Shown here piece by piece: positions 27,201 to 35,991 of a DNA stretch of 64,000 bases. Made by a program: the position numbers and the translations under genes. Each line of letters opens with the position of its first letter. Within the stretch, counting starts at the first letter, position 1. Source of the DNA: Gigantopelta aegis (taxonomy: Eukaryota > Mollusca > Gastropoda > Neomphalida > Peltospiridae); NCBI RefSeq assembly GCF_016097555.1, contig NC_054704.1:32015554-32079553 (forward strand), given 5' to 3'. A model generated the notes under the pieces. It did not search any database and was not told where the DNA came from. It was given only the letters and a program-made list of their open reading frames with translations.

Positions 27201-30200
27201 TGCAGTTGGAGAAAGTTGAACTACAGTCTGTCCTATCGTCCTACACAATGTATTTTGTAGATAATTTCGGTTTAGTTTGACCTAAGAAGAAAAGTTAAAG
27301 TGTTTTTGAAATAACAAAGAAATTACAATTTTTGTATGCAATTTAGAAAATATTTGGCTCAAAAATAAATAATGTGTAGTAAATTCCACAGTAGTTTAAA
27401 AAAAAAAAAGGTGTTCCTTGTGGGATGGACTATAGAAATGAAATTTGAATGAATAAATAAAACCCTACATCATAAAACACAATCAACAAGAGCACTTATT
27501 TATTGTTATATGTAGGTGAAAAACAGATTTGTATACAAAAGTTACCCACAATAGCTGAAGTGCTAAAAAGGGATTCTTAACTATGCTTTGTAATGTTTGC
27601 TTTGCATCTTTGAGCCATATTTATAAAGAAAGTTGTTTAATTTTTTCAGGTAAAGAACAAGGAGGACAACTTTGGTTGGGGTGTTGTGATCAACTTCCAG
27701 AAAAAAATGGACCAAAGTGGTGTAAGTTTTGAATTTCTTTTGTGGGATAAAGCACTGTTGCTATAGCTTAACTGGCTTCGGTGGTGTAGTGGTTAAACCA
27801 TCAGACTTGAGGCTGGTAGCTACTGGGTTTGCATCTTGTTACCAGCTCCCATCCAGAGCCTGTTTAATGACTCATTGGGTAGGTGTAAGGCCACTATTCC
27901 CAACTTCTCTCTTACGACTAACAACTAACCCACTGTCCTGGACAGACAGCTTAGATAGCTTTGATGTGTCCAGGACAGCATGCTTGAACCTTTATTGGAT
28001 ATAAGTATGGAAATAAGTATAAACAAACAAACAACCTTTAAGCTGCAAAAAACGTCTAGTTAATGAATAAATCCATGATTCATTTTACACATTTGTAGAC
28101 ACATCAATATAGATGTCTAAATTCATTAGATATCTGGCAAGTTTGACAGGTTTTTTTTTTTAAACATTTGTTTCAGAAATACAAGGTCACTTACTATCTA
28201 TCTTATGTAATATTTTATATTTCAGGTTGCTAAGGATGCCAATCCTTTATATGTAGTAGATGTTCTACTCCATGTGTCGAAATCCAACATACGCAGTCAA
28301 AACACAGCAGACGTTAAACCTTGTCCTAAAGGAGACAGGGGAGATATGTTTGTGAGTTTCTTTATTTGCTAATTAAATTATGACTACACGGTAATTTGGA
28401 TATGAAACCTCCCCATATTTCAGTTTTTTGTGCTGATACCAATATTTACATTGCAGAATATTCAATACCCAATAACCTGATTTGTTGAATAATTAATCCA
28501 TTTATCTATCCATTCAACCATTCATTCATACTTTTTTTTTCTTCTCCAGATGTGTGTACATTTTCCACCAGTGGCGTCAACTTTTGCATTTAGCTCAATG
28601 TTAAAGTTTCACACTTAGATCCATTTATCACAAACTATAGGTTCTAGATCAATAAAACTTGGTCTGTAGTTATGGATATTCATTACAGTGCTTTTGAAAA
28701 AAACTAATTAAAGTTTTAATATAATTTTTTTTAATTAAATTGTTTTAAATTATTGTTAATATTATTATTATTATTTTTTAAAGTTAACATGAATTGAGAT
28801 AAAAATCTATGGATGCAACTATCAGTGACAGGAATAGGTTTATGGTTTGATCGAATATTTGTTTGTTTTGGGGTTTTTTTAATACCAAATGTTTGACATC
28901 CAATAGCCATTGATTAATATATCAATATGCTCTAGTGGTGTCATTAAACAAAACAAACTGTATTTATAATTTGTTTTTTCATCCATTCATTCGTATAGCC
29001 AAATTGTTCTATTAATAGACATTCATTTTTTTTGTTATTTAATTAACCTGGTTCCTTCGTCCATCCGTTTGTTTATAGGTTGTTCCTGTGATGACAGCTT
29101 TGTTGGAGGAAATCAGCGCAGTCCGACTCTACGTACCACAGGACCTTCGACCTCCTGATAACAGGATGAGTGTCCTCAAGTCCTTGATGGTTTGTCTTTG
29201 TTACATAACAATAATCTGTATAGCCATTTTTGTGTTTAGAACTGAATATGATCTTAAGATGTGTCTATAGTCCTTCCCATCTTCCTACAAAAATGTTTTT
29301 GTGTAAAATTCAGTTTGGTTTCCTGTAAGAAGAAAAGTAAAAGTGTTTTGGAAATAACCAAAAAATACAATTTTTGTGTGAAATTTAAAAAACAGTTGGC
29401 TCAGAAATAATTTATAGTAAATTCCATAGTATGAAAAAAGGCTGTGGAATGAGTATAGTTTATACACACAAGCCTAGTGTTGTCACCATAATAAGTAACT
29501 TATAATTTGACTACAACAAAAATGAATGTACAGAATTATTTAATATATTGATCTATCAAAACTAAAATCTGTCGCATGCATTTTTACTATACTTACATTT
29601 TATGTTGCTTGCATTTCAGTGCCATTAAAATCTTTAATTTTTTTTTTTTTTAAATAGGAAGTTCAGAAACGTTTTCCAGATGGGTTACCACATCTAGACC
29701 CCATTGAAGACATGGGCATCAAGGAAAAGGGCTTGCAAGAAGTTATCAAGGTGTGATTAAACAAATGTGTACTGGATATTGCAAACGCACACTTGAAACC
29801 TGTGTAGCCTGTTTTGTCTCCACATAAGAATGGAAAAAAAGAAACACCAACTGTGGAGCACTGGCTGAAACCAGAAAAAGTCCAATGGGGATCAGTCAAC
29901 ATAAAAATGGTTCAATTTAATTATTTATTTTAATGAAACCAAATCTTCAATTTTTTTTATTAAGCAAAATGTATTCCTTCATCTAGACTGATCAGTTATC
30001 CTTGTGTGATTAATCTAATTCAGTTTAATGTAAATCGGTTTCATTTGTTTTTTCCATAAAGCAGAAACCTTGAATTGTGAATTTTATTCAAGAGCTGTAT
30101 AAATTGCTCTGAGATGTTGATAGTTTTGTCGTCTTCTCTTCCTGTGAAGCATTTTCATTGTATTTTTCCAGAAAATTGAAGCCTTTGAACATCGACTTTA

Positions 30201-33200
30201 TTCTCATGCAATGCACAAAGATCCCAAGCTGAATGAACTGTATTCGCAGTATGAGCAGAAAATGATGGTGAGTCAGAGGGAAATAGTGTGTATGGAGACC
30301 CTTTCTTCCTTTCAGATTTTTTACTTTGAACGTTAATCTAAAACTGGTGTTAATAAAACTTCTGTGTGATCAGAACATAAATGAAAGTCTGAGAGAAATA
30401 TCCTGTATGTAGGACATTTTTTCCTTACAGATTTTTGTCTTCAAACATTAATCGGAAATTGGTGTTAATAAAACACTGTCATCAATGTGAATTAAGGACA
30501 TACAAATTGAATTTGTGAGGTTGTTGTGTTGCATTATTTGTCATTTGTATTTGTAATGATATGTTGTAGGTTGCAAATGAGATGAAAGCTATAAAGTCAG
30601 AACTGAAAAAGAAGAAGTCTTTACTGCAAATGGATGAACTGAAATGTCGGAAGCGAGTGTTGAGAAGAATGGGGTACGCCACAGCCTCGGATGTCATTGA
30701 AATAAAAGGAAGAGTGGCATGCGAAATCAGCAGGTAACATAACTCTTCTACTGTAGAAAATAGTTTTGCATTTAGATTAGTTTGTTTCGACTTAGATTTT
30801 CATGCTTATATTCAATTAAGATTCAAGTCTGCACACACTTCAACTTTAAGGACTGGGTTAATTATTAGTGAGAGAGAAGTTTGTTTTTGTCATGGAATTT
30901 ATGCATTTTTGACAGTTATAGCCCTTGAGTTTAGATGCTATGAATAGTACTCTTAAAATGCCTGTTATAATATTGCTTTTTCGTTTGTTTTTCAGCTGTG
31001 ACGAGTTGCTTGTTACAGAAATGCTGTTCAACGGTGTTTTCAACGATTTGACACCTCCTCAGATTGTGGCTTTAATGAGCTGTTTTGTGTTCCAAGAAAA
31101 GTCCAACGAGAATCCTCGCCTCACAGAAACATTATCAGGATCACTGAGAATCATGCAGGTAAACAAACAAAATGTGATCGTTGTATATTTATTTTACATA
31201 TATCTGTCTTAAGTGCAGATATATAAACTAAACTTGTGTGTGTGTACCTAAACACCTGTGATATCCAAGAAGCACATTTTGATATATATCAATCTATGTT
31301 GGACAATTTCGAAAACTATATTTTTTTTTTATTCCCTGCTGTTCCAATAAGATGTGTATGTGTAGCGGAATACCTGTGTTTTATCATAAATTAATAATGA
31401 TAAACAACTGCTTAGGAAAGTTATGCATCAGGCATACTGTCTAATTATTCCATGAATCATAACTGCAACAAACTTATTAGTTCTTTGACCACCTCAGTGG
31501 ATCCATTCAGCTAGTTTTTTCTTGTTCCAACGAATGCACCATAACTGGTCAAAGGTCGTGGGTAAGTATTTTTCTGTCTGTGGGTAAGTGCATATAAAAG
31601 ATCCCTTGCTACTAATGGAAAAATGTAGCAGATTTCCTCTCTAAGAATATGTCAGAATTACCAAATGTTTGACATCAAATAGCTGATGATTAATTAATCG
31701 ATGTGCTTTAGGGGTGTTGTTAAAAAAAAGTACAACTTCGATTGTATTCTTTCAAAAACTTTCCAAGAGTTAAAATGTACATTGTGTTTGAAGGATACAG
31801 CACGGAGGATAGCACGGATAAGCAAGGAAGCGAAGATTGAACTTGACGAAGAGATCTACTCGAATTCTTTCAAACCCAACCTGATGGATGTCGTGTATGC
31901 CTGGAGTACTGGAGCTTCATTTGCAAAGATCTGTACAATGACAGATATCTTTGAAGGTGGGTTTATTGAACATGTATTACCACCTGGCAATAATTTATTA
32001 TTCTAGTTCAGTCAACCAGTAGAAAGGTGTCAGAAAGCCTTGCTAGAAAACCCATCTAGCCCCTAGAAGGTAATCTGCCCTTTTCATTGGTTAAATGAAC
32101 TTGTCGCTTAGGAGATAGACAGCCGTTGCTACCTGTTCATTACGTCATTCCATAATCAAAGGTAGTAGGTGACATCAAGTAATATGTGACATTGCATGCA
32201 TTTCTTCTAGTGAAGTAATATATATATCAGCTGTTGTATTGCAGTTTCTTGCTTAGAAAATTATTTCTTATCATCCATTTACCAAACCTTTTACCTTAGT
32301 GCATTGCCCATATATCGATTGGTTCCAAAATGCCAACAGCCAATCGGATGGCTAGTACATTTTTTTTTATTCACTGGCCAACTTGGGGTTGTTACTCGTC
32401 ACTCATCGATCATTGGATTGGAATATCTTGGGCAATTTTGGTTATCTGATTCGCAAACAGTCCTAAACCGGGAGTTTATAGTTATAGTTTGATTGTCAGT
32501 TACTGTGTTGTCTTGACTGATATTGTCATGTAAAGATTTTATGTCATAATGACTGTCAGGTGCTGATAATCTACTTACCAAAATAATTTTAACGACCATA
32601 ATAGATATCACTCTCATACACAAGTGTTTTACTCATAATATTGCACCCTGCTGTTGGTGGTAGCACAAAACATTTCACCTTACTGATGCAATATGGTCAA
32701 GAATCAAGACTGGTTTTTATTCCAATTTTAAATCACTTATGGGTGTTTCAATAGTCAGCCATTGGACTATTTCTCGTTCTAGCCATTATACCACTGGTAT
32801 ACCAAAGACTGTGGTATGTGCTATCCTGTTTGTGGGATGGTGCATATAAAAGACCCCATGCTACTAATATACAAATGTAGCAGGTTTCCTCTCTTAAGAC
32901 CATATGTCAAAATTACCAAATGTTTGACATCCAATAACCGTTGATTAATAAATCAACATGCTATAAACAAAACAAACAATTACTTTCAATAGACAGTGTT
33001 TCAGTAGTTGAATTATATTATAATATTTTTTCTGATCTGTATAATTCAGTGCTTGATTCACTTTCCAGCTTTTTTTTTGTTTATGATGATACCCAATAGC
33101 CGATGTGGGTTTTTTTGTACCGAGGTGTCGTTAAACATTCATTCATTCATTGTTTATGATGAGATGGTGTTCAACATTCATTCTTTGTTGCCATATATTA

Positions 33201-34911
33201 TTACTTAGTGGTAAACAGGATGCAGAATAACTTTGACATTTTTTCTCTTTTTTTTTCTATTTTTTTTGGTAAAACATTTCAGGTGTCAATATTTTGATAT
33301 CATTAGTGATTAATCCAGAATGGTGCACTGAATCAATGAAAATACATTTTTATATTTATGTTAATTTTAAGGAAGTATAATTCGATGTATGCGTCGACTT
33401 GAAGAGGCTTTGAGGGAAATGTGTCAGGCAGCAAAAGCTATTGGCAACACAGAGATGGAACAAAAGATTTCAGAAGGTTTGTATTCTGTACTGATATTAT
33501 ATTTTATTAAGATACTCTTATCTTGTTCTGGAACTTCAAGGGAATATGCTAAGACGATGTTTCAAATTATTTCATATTAAGTGTTAATAGAACTATAGTT
33601 TCTCCAACTTTTATGTGATGCAATGTCAGGGGTACACAGCATACTCAATTAAGTTAAATGTATATGCTTACTTTTTATTTAGTTTTCTAGGAGTTTATAT
33701 TTTCTATAATTATATTAAAACTCAAAAGAAAAATAACTACAAAAAAGTTTCCATAATCGTGCGGTTTGTTGTTTTTGGTTATTTTTTTACTACTGTAAAT
33801 CATGAAATTAATGCGTCATGATATTATTGCGTCCGTCCATGAGTGAACAAAAATGCGTATTTTTATTAATGCGTCGGGCAAAAGTCCACATCACATTAAA
33901 ACCACAGTTGTGTTCTTATTATATTGTTTGGGCTTCATCTTTCATGTTAAAAGAAGTCGGTAGTTGTTTTGACAGCTACTACATAATCTGAAGCTAATCG
34001 CATGGTGGGTCGACCAGGAAGCCCTAATTACTTAAAGTAGTGTAATTAGTATAACTACACCTTATTGTTAAGGGTATGCCTCGCACTTTTGTGTGGTGAT
34101 TGCTTCTAATTAATCCACCAGTAGGAATAAAAGGTAAATGGGTCGCTATTGCAGGGCACAATATTTCAAGCGAACGAATTATTCTAACAAATGTTTTAGA
34201 CTGATTTTATACACTTGATGCGCAGCGACGTTAACAAATGCGATATATTGCAACAGTGACAACTTGCGACCAGTCTAACTTAAAATGCCATGTATAGAGT
34301 CGAGCCAAATGGTTTGAAGAAATATGCACGGATTGTTGGTTGCGGTTATATAATTTTCTACTGTTTCATTTTTAAAGGAATATATTTAGTAATAAAATTT
34401 GTTGATGATAATTTTACAAATGTTCAAAACAGTTTAAATGTATACAGTAATCCAGAAGTGTAAGAAAATTTTAAAAATACTCACATCGCAAAATGAACTT
34501 TTTAAAAATAAAACATTTGGAACATCACTGTATTATATAACCGCTATGATATTCCAGGAAAGTGAAAATAGAATGGCAACATCAAAACGAAAGAAAGATT
34601 CTTGAAGTATTCACAAAACGACATTTAACAAAAATTGTTTTTGTATTTTGTTTCATCTATATTATAAAAGTTTTATTCTATTTAGAAGTATTATAGAAAA
34701 ATCCTGCACATTTTTTGTATTGGGAATGAGACTAAACAAAATGCGTCAAGTTATTATTGCGTCGATGTGTTCGCCGCATTTTTCGCATTAATTACTTGCT
34801 CGCATTAATTTCATGATTTACAGTATTTAAATTAAAAAATACATTTTTGTTTTTCCAGGCATCCAGAGCATCAAAAGGGATATTGTGTTTGCTGCCAGTC
34901 TCTATTTATAG
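6096..34911 (+). CDS. MTREX: MTR4/SKIV2L2 exosome RNA helicase, complete, 26 coding exons
   Basis: Ski2-like DExH RNA helicase that feeds RNA to the nuclear exosome as part of TRAMP/NEXT/PAXT-type complexes (family knowledge). I read 26 exons with GT-AG borders whose phases all agree, giving 3081 nt, 1026 residues plus TAG; human MTR4 is 1042. Seen in order: acidic N-terminus [15 protein letters not shown] (matches the vertebrate start, which fixes the ATG); Walker A AHTSAGKT at 144-151; DEIH box 235-238; SAT 266-268; motif [12 protein letters not shown] 503-512; KOW/arch segment around 640-660 (FGWGVV); C-terminal helical bundle ending [12 protein letters not shown], as in orthologs. All helicase motifs are intact, so the gene looks functional. 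Introns hold SINEs, MITEs, a pogo element and an antisense transposase relic. Exons 5, 9 and 15 have their 3' ends duplicated into the following introns. It converges on SLC4A11. Confidence 0.97.
7194..7863. mobile_element. TTAA-flanked MITE, 670 bp
   Basis: TTAA at 7190-7193 and 7864-7867; inverted ends CCTTTAGACTACTG and CCTTCTGACTACTG. The TTAA target fits piggyBac-type integration (inference). It lies in MTREX intron 1. Confidence 0.65.
8786..9096 (+). mobile_element. SINE family A, complete
   Basis: Head gtagctcagtggtaaagtgc, body ggatggtgcatataaaagat, tail ttaaataaaacatttcc. Flanked by imperfect target repeats around taatcaaggg (8776 and 9098). Confidence 0.85.
9307..9514. mobile_element. 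MITE family with CTATAGTCCATCCC ends
   Basis: Left end ctatagtccatcccatccta; right end near gtgggaaggaatgtag. Same internal sequence as 27221-27436, 29266-29458 and 35992-36176. Confidence 0.65.
9937..10330 (-). mobile_element. SINE family C, complete
   Basis: Same structure as the copy at 5571. Exact 12-bp target duplication tatacatgtaaa at 9925-9936 and 10331-10342. MTREX intron 1. Confidence 0.88.
10856..10957 (+). CDS. MTREX: MTREX coding exon 2
   Basis: Acceptor tccttttag, donor AGCAG|gttggt. It encodes a low-complexity linker ([16 protein letters not shown], then a lysine-rich VSTKKVKV stretch). Conservation is weak, so this exon rests mainly on phase agreement (2 in, 2 out) with both neighbours. 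Confidence 0.78.
11236..11478 (+). mobile_element. SINE family A variant, degenerate
   Basis: tcatcggtggacccattgga through gctctagtggtgtctttaaa and an A run, in MTREX intron 2. Confidence 0.65.
11664..11730 (+). CDS. MTREX: MTREX coding exon 3
   Basis: Encodes [22 protein letters not shown], aligning with the vertebrate segment before the helicase core (RVKVQSVETVEGCTHEV). Acceptor atttgtag, donor GAG|gtaata, ends in phase 0. Confidence 0.9.
11951..12126 (+). CDS. MTREX: MTREX coding exon 4 (Walker A)
   Basis: Residues 97-155, with [14 protein letters not shown] (Q-motif region) and AHTSAGKT (motif I). I place the donor at GCTGT|gtacgt, inside what reads on as GTGTACGTAATG. That site gives the right phase for exon 5 ([13 protein letters not shown]). 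Confidence 0.93.
12127..12632. other. MTREX intron 4, no recognised content
   Basis: AT-rich intron; nothing beyond splice signals seen. The same holds for introns 6, 7, 11, 12, 20, 21 and 22. Confidence 0.5.
12633..12807 (+). CDS. MTREX: MTREX coding exon 5
   Basis: Encodes [18 protein letters not shown], then the SNQKYRE and [13 protein letters not shown] motifs (Ia/Ib region), ending VMTTE|gttagt. Its last 12 bases and the donor are repeated downstream in a 66-bp array (12799-13392). Confidence 0.95.
12799..13392 (+). repeat. 66-bp tandem array x9 spanning the MTREX exon 5 donor
   Basis: accacagaggttagtacagt recurs at 12799, 12865, 12931, 12997, 13063, 13129, 13195, 13261 and 13327, exactly 66 bp apart. 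The first copy is the real exon end and donor. Two variants (acaactgatt and acaagagatt/acaagaaatt) alternate, indicating later block duplication. Confidence 0.95.
13628..13718 (+). CDS. MTREX: MTREX coding exon 6 (DEIH box)
   Basis: Encodes [18 protein letters not shown] followed by [11 protein letters not shown]. The Walker B DEIH is at residues 235-238. Acceptor tatgttag, donor AAAG|gtatgg, phase 1 out. Confidence 0.96.
14054..14178 (+). CDS. MTREX: MTREX coding exon 7 (motif III SAT)
   Basis: Encodes [16 protein letters not shown] then [23 protein letters not shown] is at residues 266-268. Acceptor tttttcag, donor AAACAG|gtactg. Confidence 0.96.
14585..14683 (+). CDS. MTREX: MTREX coding exon 8
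   Basis: Encodes [20 protein letters not shown] and [13 protein letters not shown], typical of MTR4 between RecA domains 1 and 2. Donor AAT|gtaagt. The following 4.4-kb intron holds the antisense transposase relic. Confidence 0.96.
15080..18419 (-). pseudogene. Decayed DDE transposase-like gene with C2H2 fingers, two exons, antisense in MTREX intron 8
   Basis: Exon 1 (18108-18419) opens [20 protein letters not shown], is 104 codons and ends AAAG|gtaaga. Exon 2 starts at 17370 (gatttcag|GTT) in the same phase. It continues through a helical region, then CDGKAKV (Asp near 16360), TDGGPDW (near 16012) and FNPIEDKW (Glu near 15882), which resemble a DDE catalytic triad. The end has two C2H2 fingers ([10 protein letters not shown] and [10 protein letters not shown]). 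Four in-frame stops (17119, 16131, about 15960, 15735) and two frameshifts (between 16504 and 16640, and near 15499) break it. It resembles large uncharacterised zinc-finger proteins multiplied in invertebrate genomes and is probably transposon-derived. The conserved reading sense on the minus strand argues for recent decay. Confidence 0.7.
17687..17893 (+). mobile_element. SINE family A variant, 5'-truncated
   Basis: Body and tail only (cccacgactggtataccaaa to gtgttgttaaacaaaacaaa). Inserted in the intron of the antisense transposase relic. Confidence 0.7.
19106..19208 (+). CDS. MTREX: MTREX coding exon 9
   Basis: Encodes [20 protein letters not shown] and the basic loop [10 protein letters not shown]. 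Acceptor gattgcag, donor AAAG|gtaatt. A diverged copy of its last ~36 bases lies about 200 bp downstream. Confidence 0.95.
19173..19580 (+). repeat. Two-copy ~205-bp tandem duplication at the MTREX exon 9 donor
   Basis: Exon end ggaagcaaaggtaattattt recurs at about 19392, and both halves end in tagagagaaatgaacagtt..gaattattgtg. The second exon-like end has diverged (gacgtgaaagtcagaaaggg). Confidence 0.85.
19934..20068 (+). CDS. MTREX: MTREX coding exon 10
   Basis: Encodes [20 protein letters not shown] (motif IV region) and [17 protein letters not shown]. Acceptor tatttcag, donor TCAG|gtgaac. Confidence 0.95.
20331..22058. mobile_element. pogo/Tigger-like DNA transposon, non-autonomous
   Basis: Bounded by TA, with inverted ends CAGTCAAATCCACTTAATTG and (reverse complement) CAGTCAAATCCGCTTATTTG. 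A second inverted block (atattcaaataagc type) lies inside each end. It is 1728 bp long, in MTREX intron 10. The only transposase trace is the N-terminal HTH piece at 21148-21429. Confidence 0.8.
21148..21429 (+). pseudogene. Truncated pogo-type transposase, CENP-B/Tc5-like HTH region only
   Basis: Contains [20 protein letters not shown] followed by [13 protein letters not shown], the characteristic CENP-B/Tigger second helix-turn-helix (WF..R....PISGP). The frame then runs into a hydrophobic tail and stops. The catalytic DDE domain is absent from the element, so it cannot mobilise itself. Confidence 0.7.
22456..22535 (+). CDS. MTREX: MTREX coding exon 11
   Basis: Encodes [20 protein letters not shown] and EDKKLPQ, aligning with human DEEKKMVEEVFSNAIDCLSD. 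Acceptor tcttttag, donor CAG|gtgctc. Confidence 0.95.
22950..23060 (+). CDS. MTREX: MTREX coding exon 12
   Basis: Encodes [20 protein letters not shown] then [17 protein letters not shown]. The GIHHSG loop is a Ski2-family hallmark. Phase 0 at both ends. Confidence 0.96.
23646..23747 (+). CDS. MTREX: MTREX coding exon 13 (motif V)
   Basis: Encodes [20 protein letters not shown] and [14 protein letters not shown]. Motif V ([13 protein letters not shown]) is intact. Acceptor gattgcag, donor TGG|gtaaga. Confidence 0.96.
23760..24108. repeat. Dispersed repeat family with copies at 26060-26410 and 28560-28850
   Basis: Shared phrases such as gcgtcaacttttatatttag, ttctagatcagtgaaa and gtaggcaagataattaattc occur in three MTREX introns (13, 15 and 18). 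Class unknown; no ends recognised. Confidence 0.5.
24109..24754 (+). mobile_element. Long tRNA-headed element, family D
   Basis: tRNA-like head with A box tggtctagtggataagctgc and B box ggttcaaatcccgtcaaagc, then about 550 bp of body ending in an A run. 90% or more similar by eye to 41864-42525. MTREX intron 13. Confidence 0.75.
24933..25058 (+). CDS. MTREX: MTREX coding exon 14 (motif VI)
   Basis: Encodes [20 protein letters not shown] then [18 protein letters not shown]. The arginine-finger motif [10 protein letters not shown] is at residues 503-512. Donor AAG|gtttga is a weak donor sequence. Confidence 0.96.
25225..25467 (+). mobile_element. SINE family A, degenerate, before MTREX exon 15
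   Basis: gatgtagctcagtcagtcta through taaataaacacttctttctt with many substitutions and deletions. It ends about 20 bp before the exon 15 acceptor and so forms part of its splice context. Confidence 0.7.
25489..25639 (+). CDS. MTREX: MTREX coding exon 15
   Basis: Encodes [20 protein letters not shown] then [16 protein letters not shown] (winged-helix/ratchet start). Donor GACA|gtgagt. Imperfect copies of its 3' end and donor follow within 350 bp. Confidence 0.95.
25590..26035 (+). repeat. Imperfect duplications of the MTREX exon 15 3' end and donor
   Basis: ctggagagatccttctacca..catagacagtgagttcctt recurs at about 25699-25770, then in shortened forms at about 25841, 25914 and 25982. Later copies show internal deletions and gaccgtgagttcc. 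Confidence 0.85.
26704..26876 (+). CDS. MTREX: MTREX coding exon 16 (arch entry)
   Basis: Encodes [20 protein letters not shown] and [13 protein letters not shown], the junction into the arch domain. Acceptor tttgtttag, donor AAG|gtaaag. Confidence 0.95.
27221..27436. mobile_element. MITE, CTATAGTCCATCCC family
   Basis: ctacagtctgtcctatcgtc to gtgggatggactatag; the right end is the inverse of the family's left end. Confidence 0.65.
27650..27721 (+). CDS. MTREX: MTREX coding exon 17 (KOW)
   Basis: Encodes [20 protein letters not shown], the KOW-fold strand that in MTR4 contacts RNA and adaptor proteins. Donor GGT|gtaagt. Confidence 0.94.
27770..28010 (+). mobile_element. SINE family B (family C head, different body)
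   Basis: Head ctggcttcggtggtgtagtg as in family C, but the body ends cactgtcctggacagacagc and ccaggacagcatgcttgaac. A further copy is at 44985-45212. Confidence 0.7.
28226..28351 (+). CDS. MTREX: MTREX coding exon 18 (arch)
   Basis: Encodes [20 protein letters not shown] then a variable linker and PKGDRGDMF. The arch-domain PLYVV motif is conserved; the linker is not. Confidence 0.93.
29079..29189 (+). CDS. MTREX: MTREX coding exon 19 (arch)
   Basis: Encodes [20 protein letters not shown] and [17 protein letters not shown]. Acceptor gtttatag, donor ATG|gtttgt (weak donor). Confidence 0.94.
29266..29458. mobile_element. MITE, CTATAGTCCATCCC family
   Basis: ctatagtccttcccatcttc to ggaatgagtatag, 77 bp after MTREX exon 19. 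Confidence 0.65.
29658..29750 (+). CDS. MTREX: MTREX coding exon 20
   Basis: Encodes [20 protein letters not shown] then [11 protein letters not shown], matching the vertebrate RFPDGIPLLDPIDDMGI block. Confidence 0.95.
30172..30267 (+). CDS. MTREX: MTREX coding exon 21
   Basis: Encodes [20 protein letters not shown] and [12 protein letters not shown]. Acceptor ttttccag, donor ATG|gtgagt. Confidence 0.95.
30570..30733 (+). CDS. MTREX: MTREX coding exon 22 (DSHCT start)
   Basis: Encodes [20 protein letters not shown] then [16 protein letters not shown], the conserved opening of the C-terminal helical domain. Phase 2 out. Confidence 0.95.
30996..31158 (+). CDS. MTREX: MTREX coding exon 23
   Basis: Encodes [20 protein letters not shown] then [17 protein letters not shown], the helical bundle. 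Acceptor tttttcag, donor CAG|gtaaac. Confidence 0.95.
31492..31730 (+). mobile_element. SINE family A variant, before MTREX exon 24
   Basis: ctcagtggatccattcagct through aggggtgttgttaaaaaaaa. It ends about 60 bp before the exon 24 acceptor. Confidence 0.65.
31794..31956 (+). CDS. MTREX: MTREX coding exon 24
   Basis: Encodes [20 protein letters not shown] then [20 protein letters not shown]. The acceptor is the purine-containing gtttgaag rather than a pyrimidine tract. A SINE ends about 60 bp upstream, so the acceptor context may be partly SINE-derived. Confidence 0.94.
32756..32983 (+). mobile_element. SINE family A variant
   Basis: agccattggactatttctcg through ctataaacaaaacaaac, in MTREX intron 24. 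Shorter SINE-tail remnants lie at 28880-28960 and 33085-33160. Confidence 0.65.
33372..33476 (+). CDS. MTREX: MTREX coding exon 25
   Basis: Encodes [20 protein letters not shown] then [15 protein letters not shown], the near-invariant C-terminal arginine-rich helix. Acceptor aattttaag, donor GAAG|gtttgt. Confidence 0.95.
33793..34823. mobile_element. TA-flanked TIR transposon (mariner-like target), 1031 bp
   Basis: Ends CTGTAAATCATGAAATTAAT and its inverse, with TA at 33791-33792 and 34824-34825. Sub-terminal inverted motifs (ttattgcgtc, aatgcgt) occur at both ends. No transposase ORF. It sits in MTREX intron 25 and ends 34 bp before the last acceptor. Confidence 0.8.
34859..34911 (+). CDS. 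MTREX: MTREX coding exon 26 and stop
   Basis: Encodes [17 protein letters not shown] then TAG, identical in kind to the C-terminus of animal MTR4. The acceptor tttttccag lies 34 bp after a TIR transposon. Confidence 0.96.
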
Positions 34912-35700
34912 TGCAGTCATCTGGAGATCCACATACATGAAGTGAAAGTTCAGATACTTTACTAGAAACATGAACCATTATAAGTCTTCTGGAGATCCAC
35001 ATACATGAAGTGAAAGTTCAGATACTTTTCGAGAAACATGAACCATTATAAGTCTTCTGAAGATCCACATACATGAAGTGAAAGTTCAGATACTTTACTA
35101 GAAACATGAACCATTATAAGTCTTCTGGTAGATCCACATACGTGGAGTGAAAGTTCAGATACTTTACTAGAAACATGAACCATTATAAGTCTTCTGGAGA
35201 TCCACATACGTGGAGTGAAAGTTCAGATACTTTACTAGAAACATGAACCATTATAAGTCTTCTGGAGATCCACCTACATAAGTGAAAGTTCAGATACTTT
35301 ACTAGAAACATGAACCATTATAAGTCTTCTGGTAGATCCACATACATGAAGTGAAAGTTCAGATACTTTACTAGAAACATGAACCATTATAAGTCTTCTG
35401 GTAGATCCACATACGTGGAGTGAAAGTTCAGATACTTTACTAGAAACATGAACCATTATAAGTCTTCTGGAGATCCACATACGTGGAGTGAAAGTTCAGA
35501 TACTTTACTAGAAACATGAACCATTATAAGTCTTCTGGAGATCCACCTACATAAGTGAAAGTTCAGATACTTTACTCAAAACACAGACCTTTATAACTCA
35601 TCTGGAGATACACATACGTGAAGTGAATGTTCAGATACTTTACTCAAAACACAGACCTTTGTAAGTCTTCTGGAGACCAATACATACATGAACTGGAGAT
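34912..35700 (+). repeat. 68-bp tandem array, about 12 units, starting at the MTREX stop codon
   Basis: gatccac starts at 34926, 34994, 35062, 35131, 35199, 35267, 35335, 35404, 35472, 35540. Variants repeat in blocks of four (273 bp). The last two or three units are diverged. It would be transcribed as 3' UTR. Confidence 0.9.
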
Positions 35701-35991
35701 ATATATAATTCAGTCAAATCACAAACCATTGTAATGAAGAAAACTTAGATCATTGTAATGAAGAAAACTAATCTGTGTGGAACAGTTAGAATAACAAAAG
35801 ACCCTGGCAAATAATGATTGATTCTTACAAGAGGTTTTACAGCTTCCAGAGGTTTATTTCTGGAATTATATTTCAATGTTCTTCGCTTGTTCAGTAATGT
35901 GGAAATGTGTTCAAAATATGATGAAATGAGTATCACAGAGATTGAATATAAGTGGAAAGTCTCTTCCAATCATTTCTTAAAAGACAAGGAT

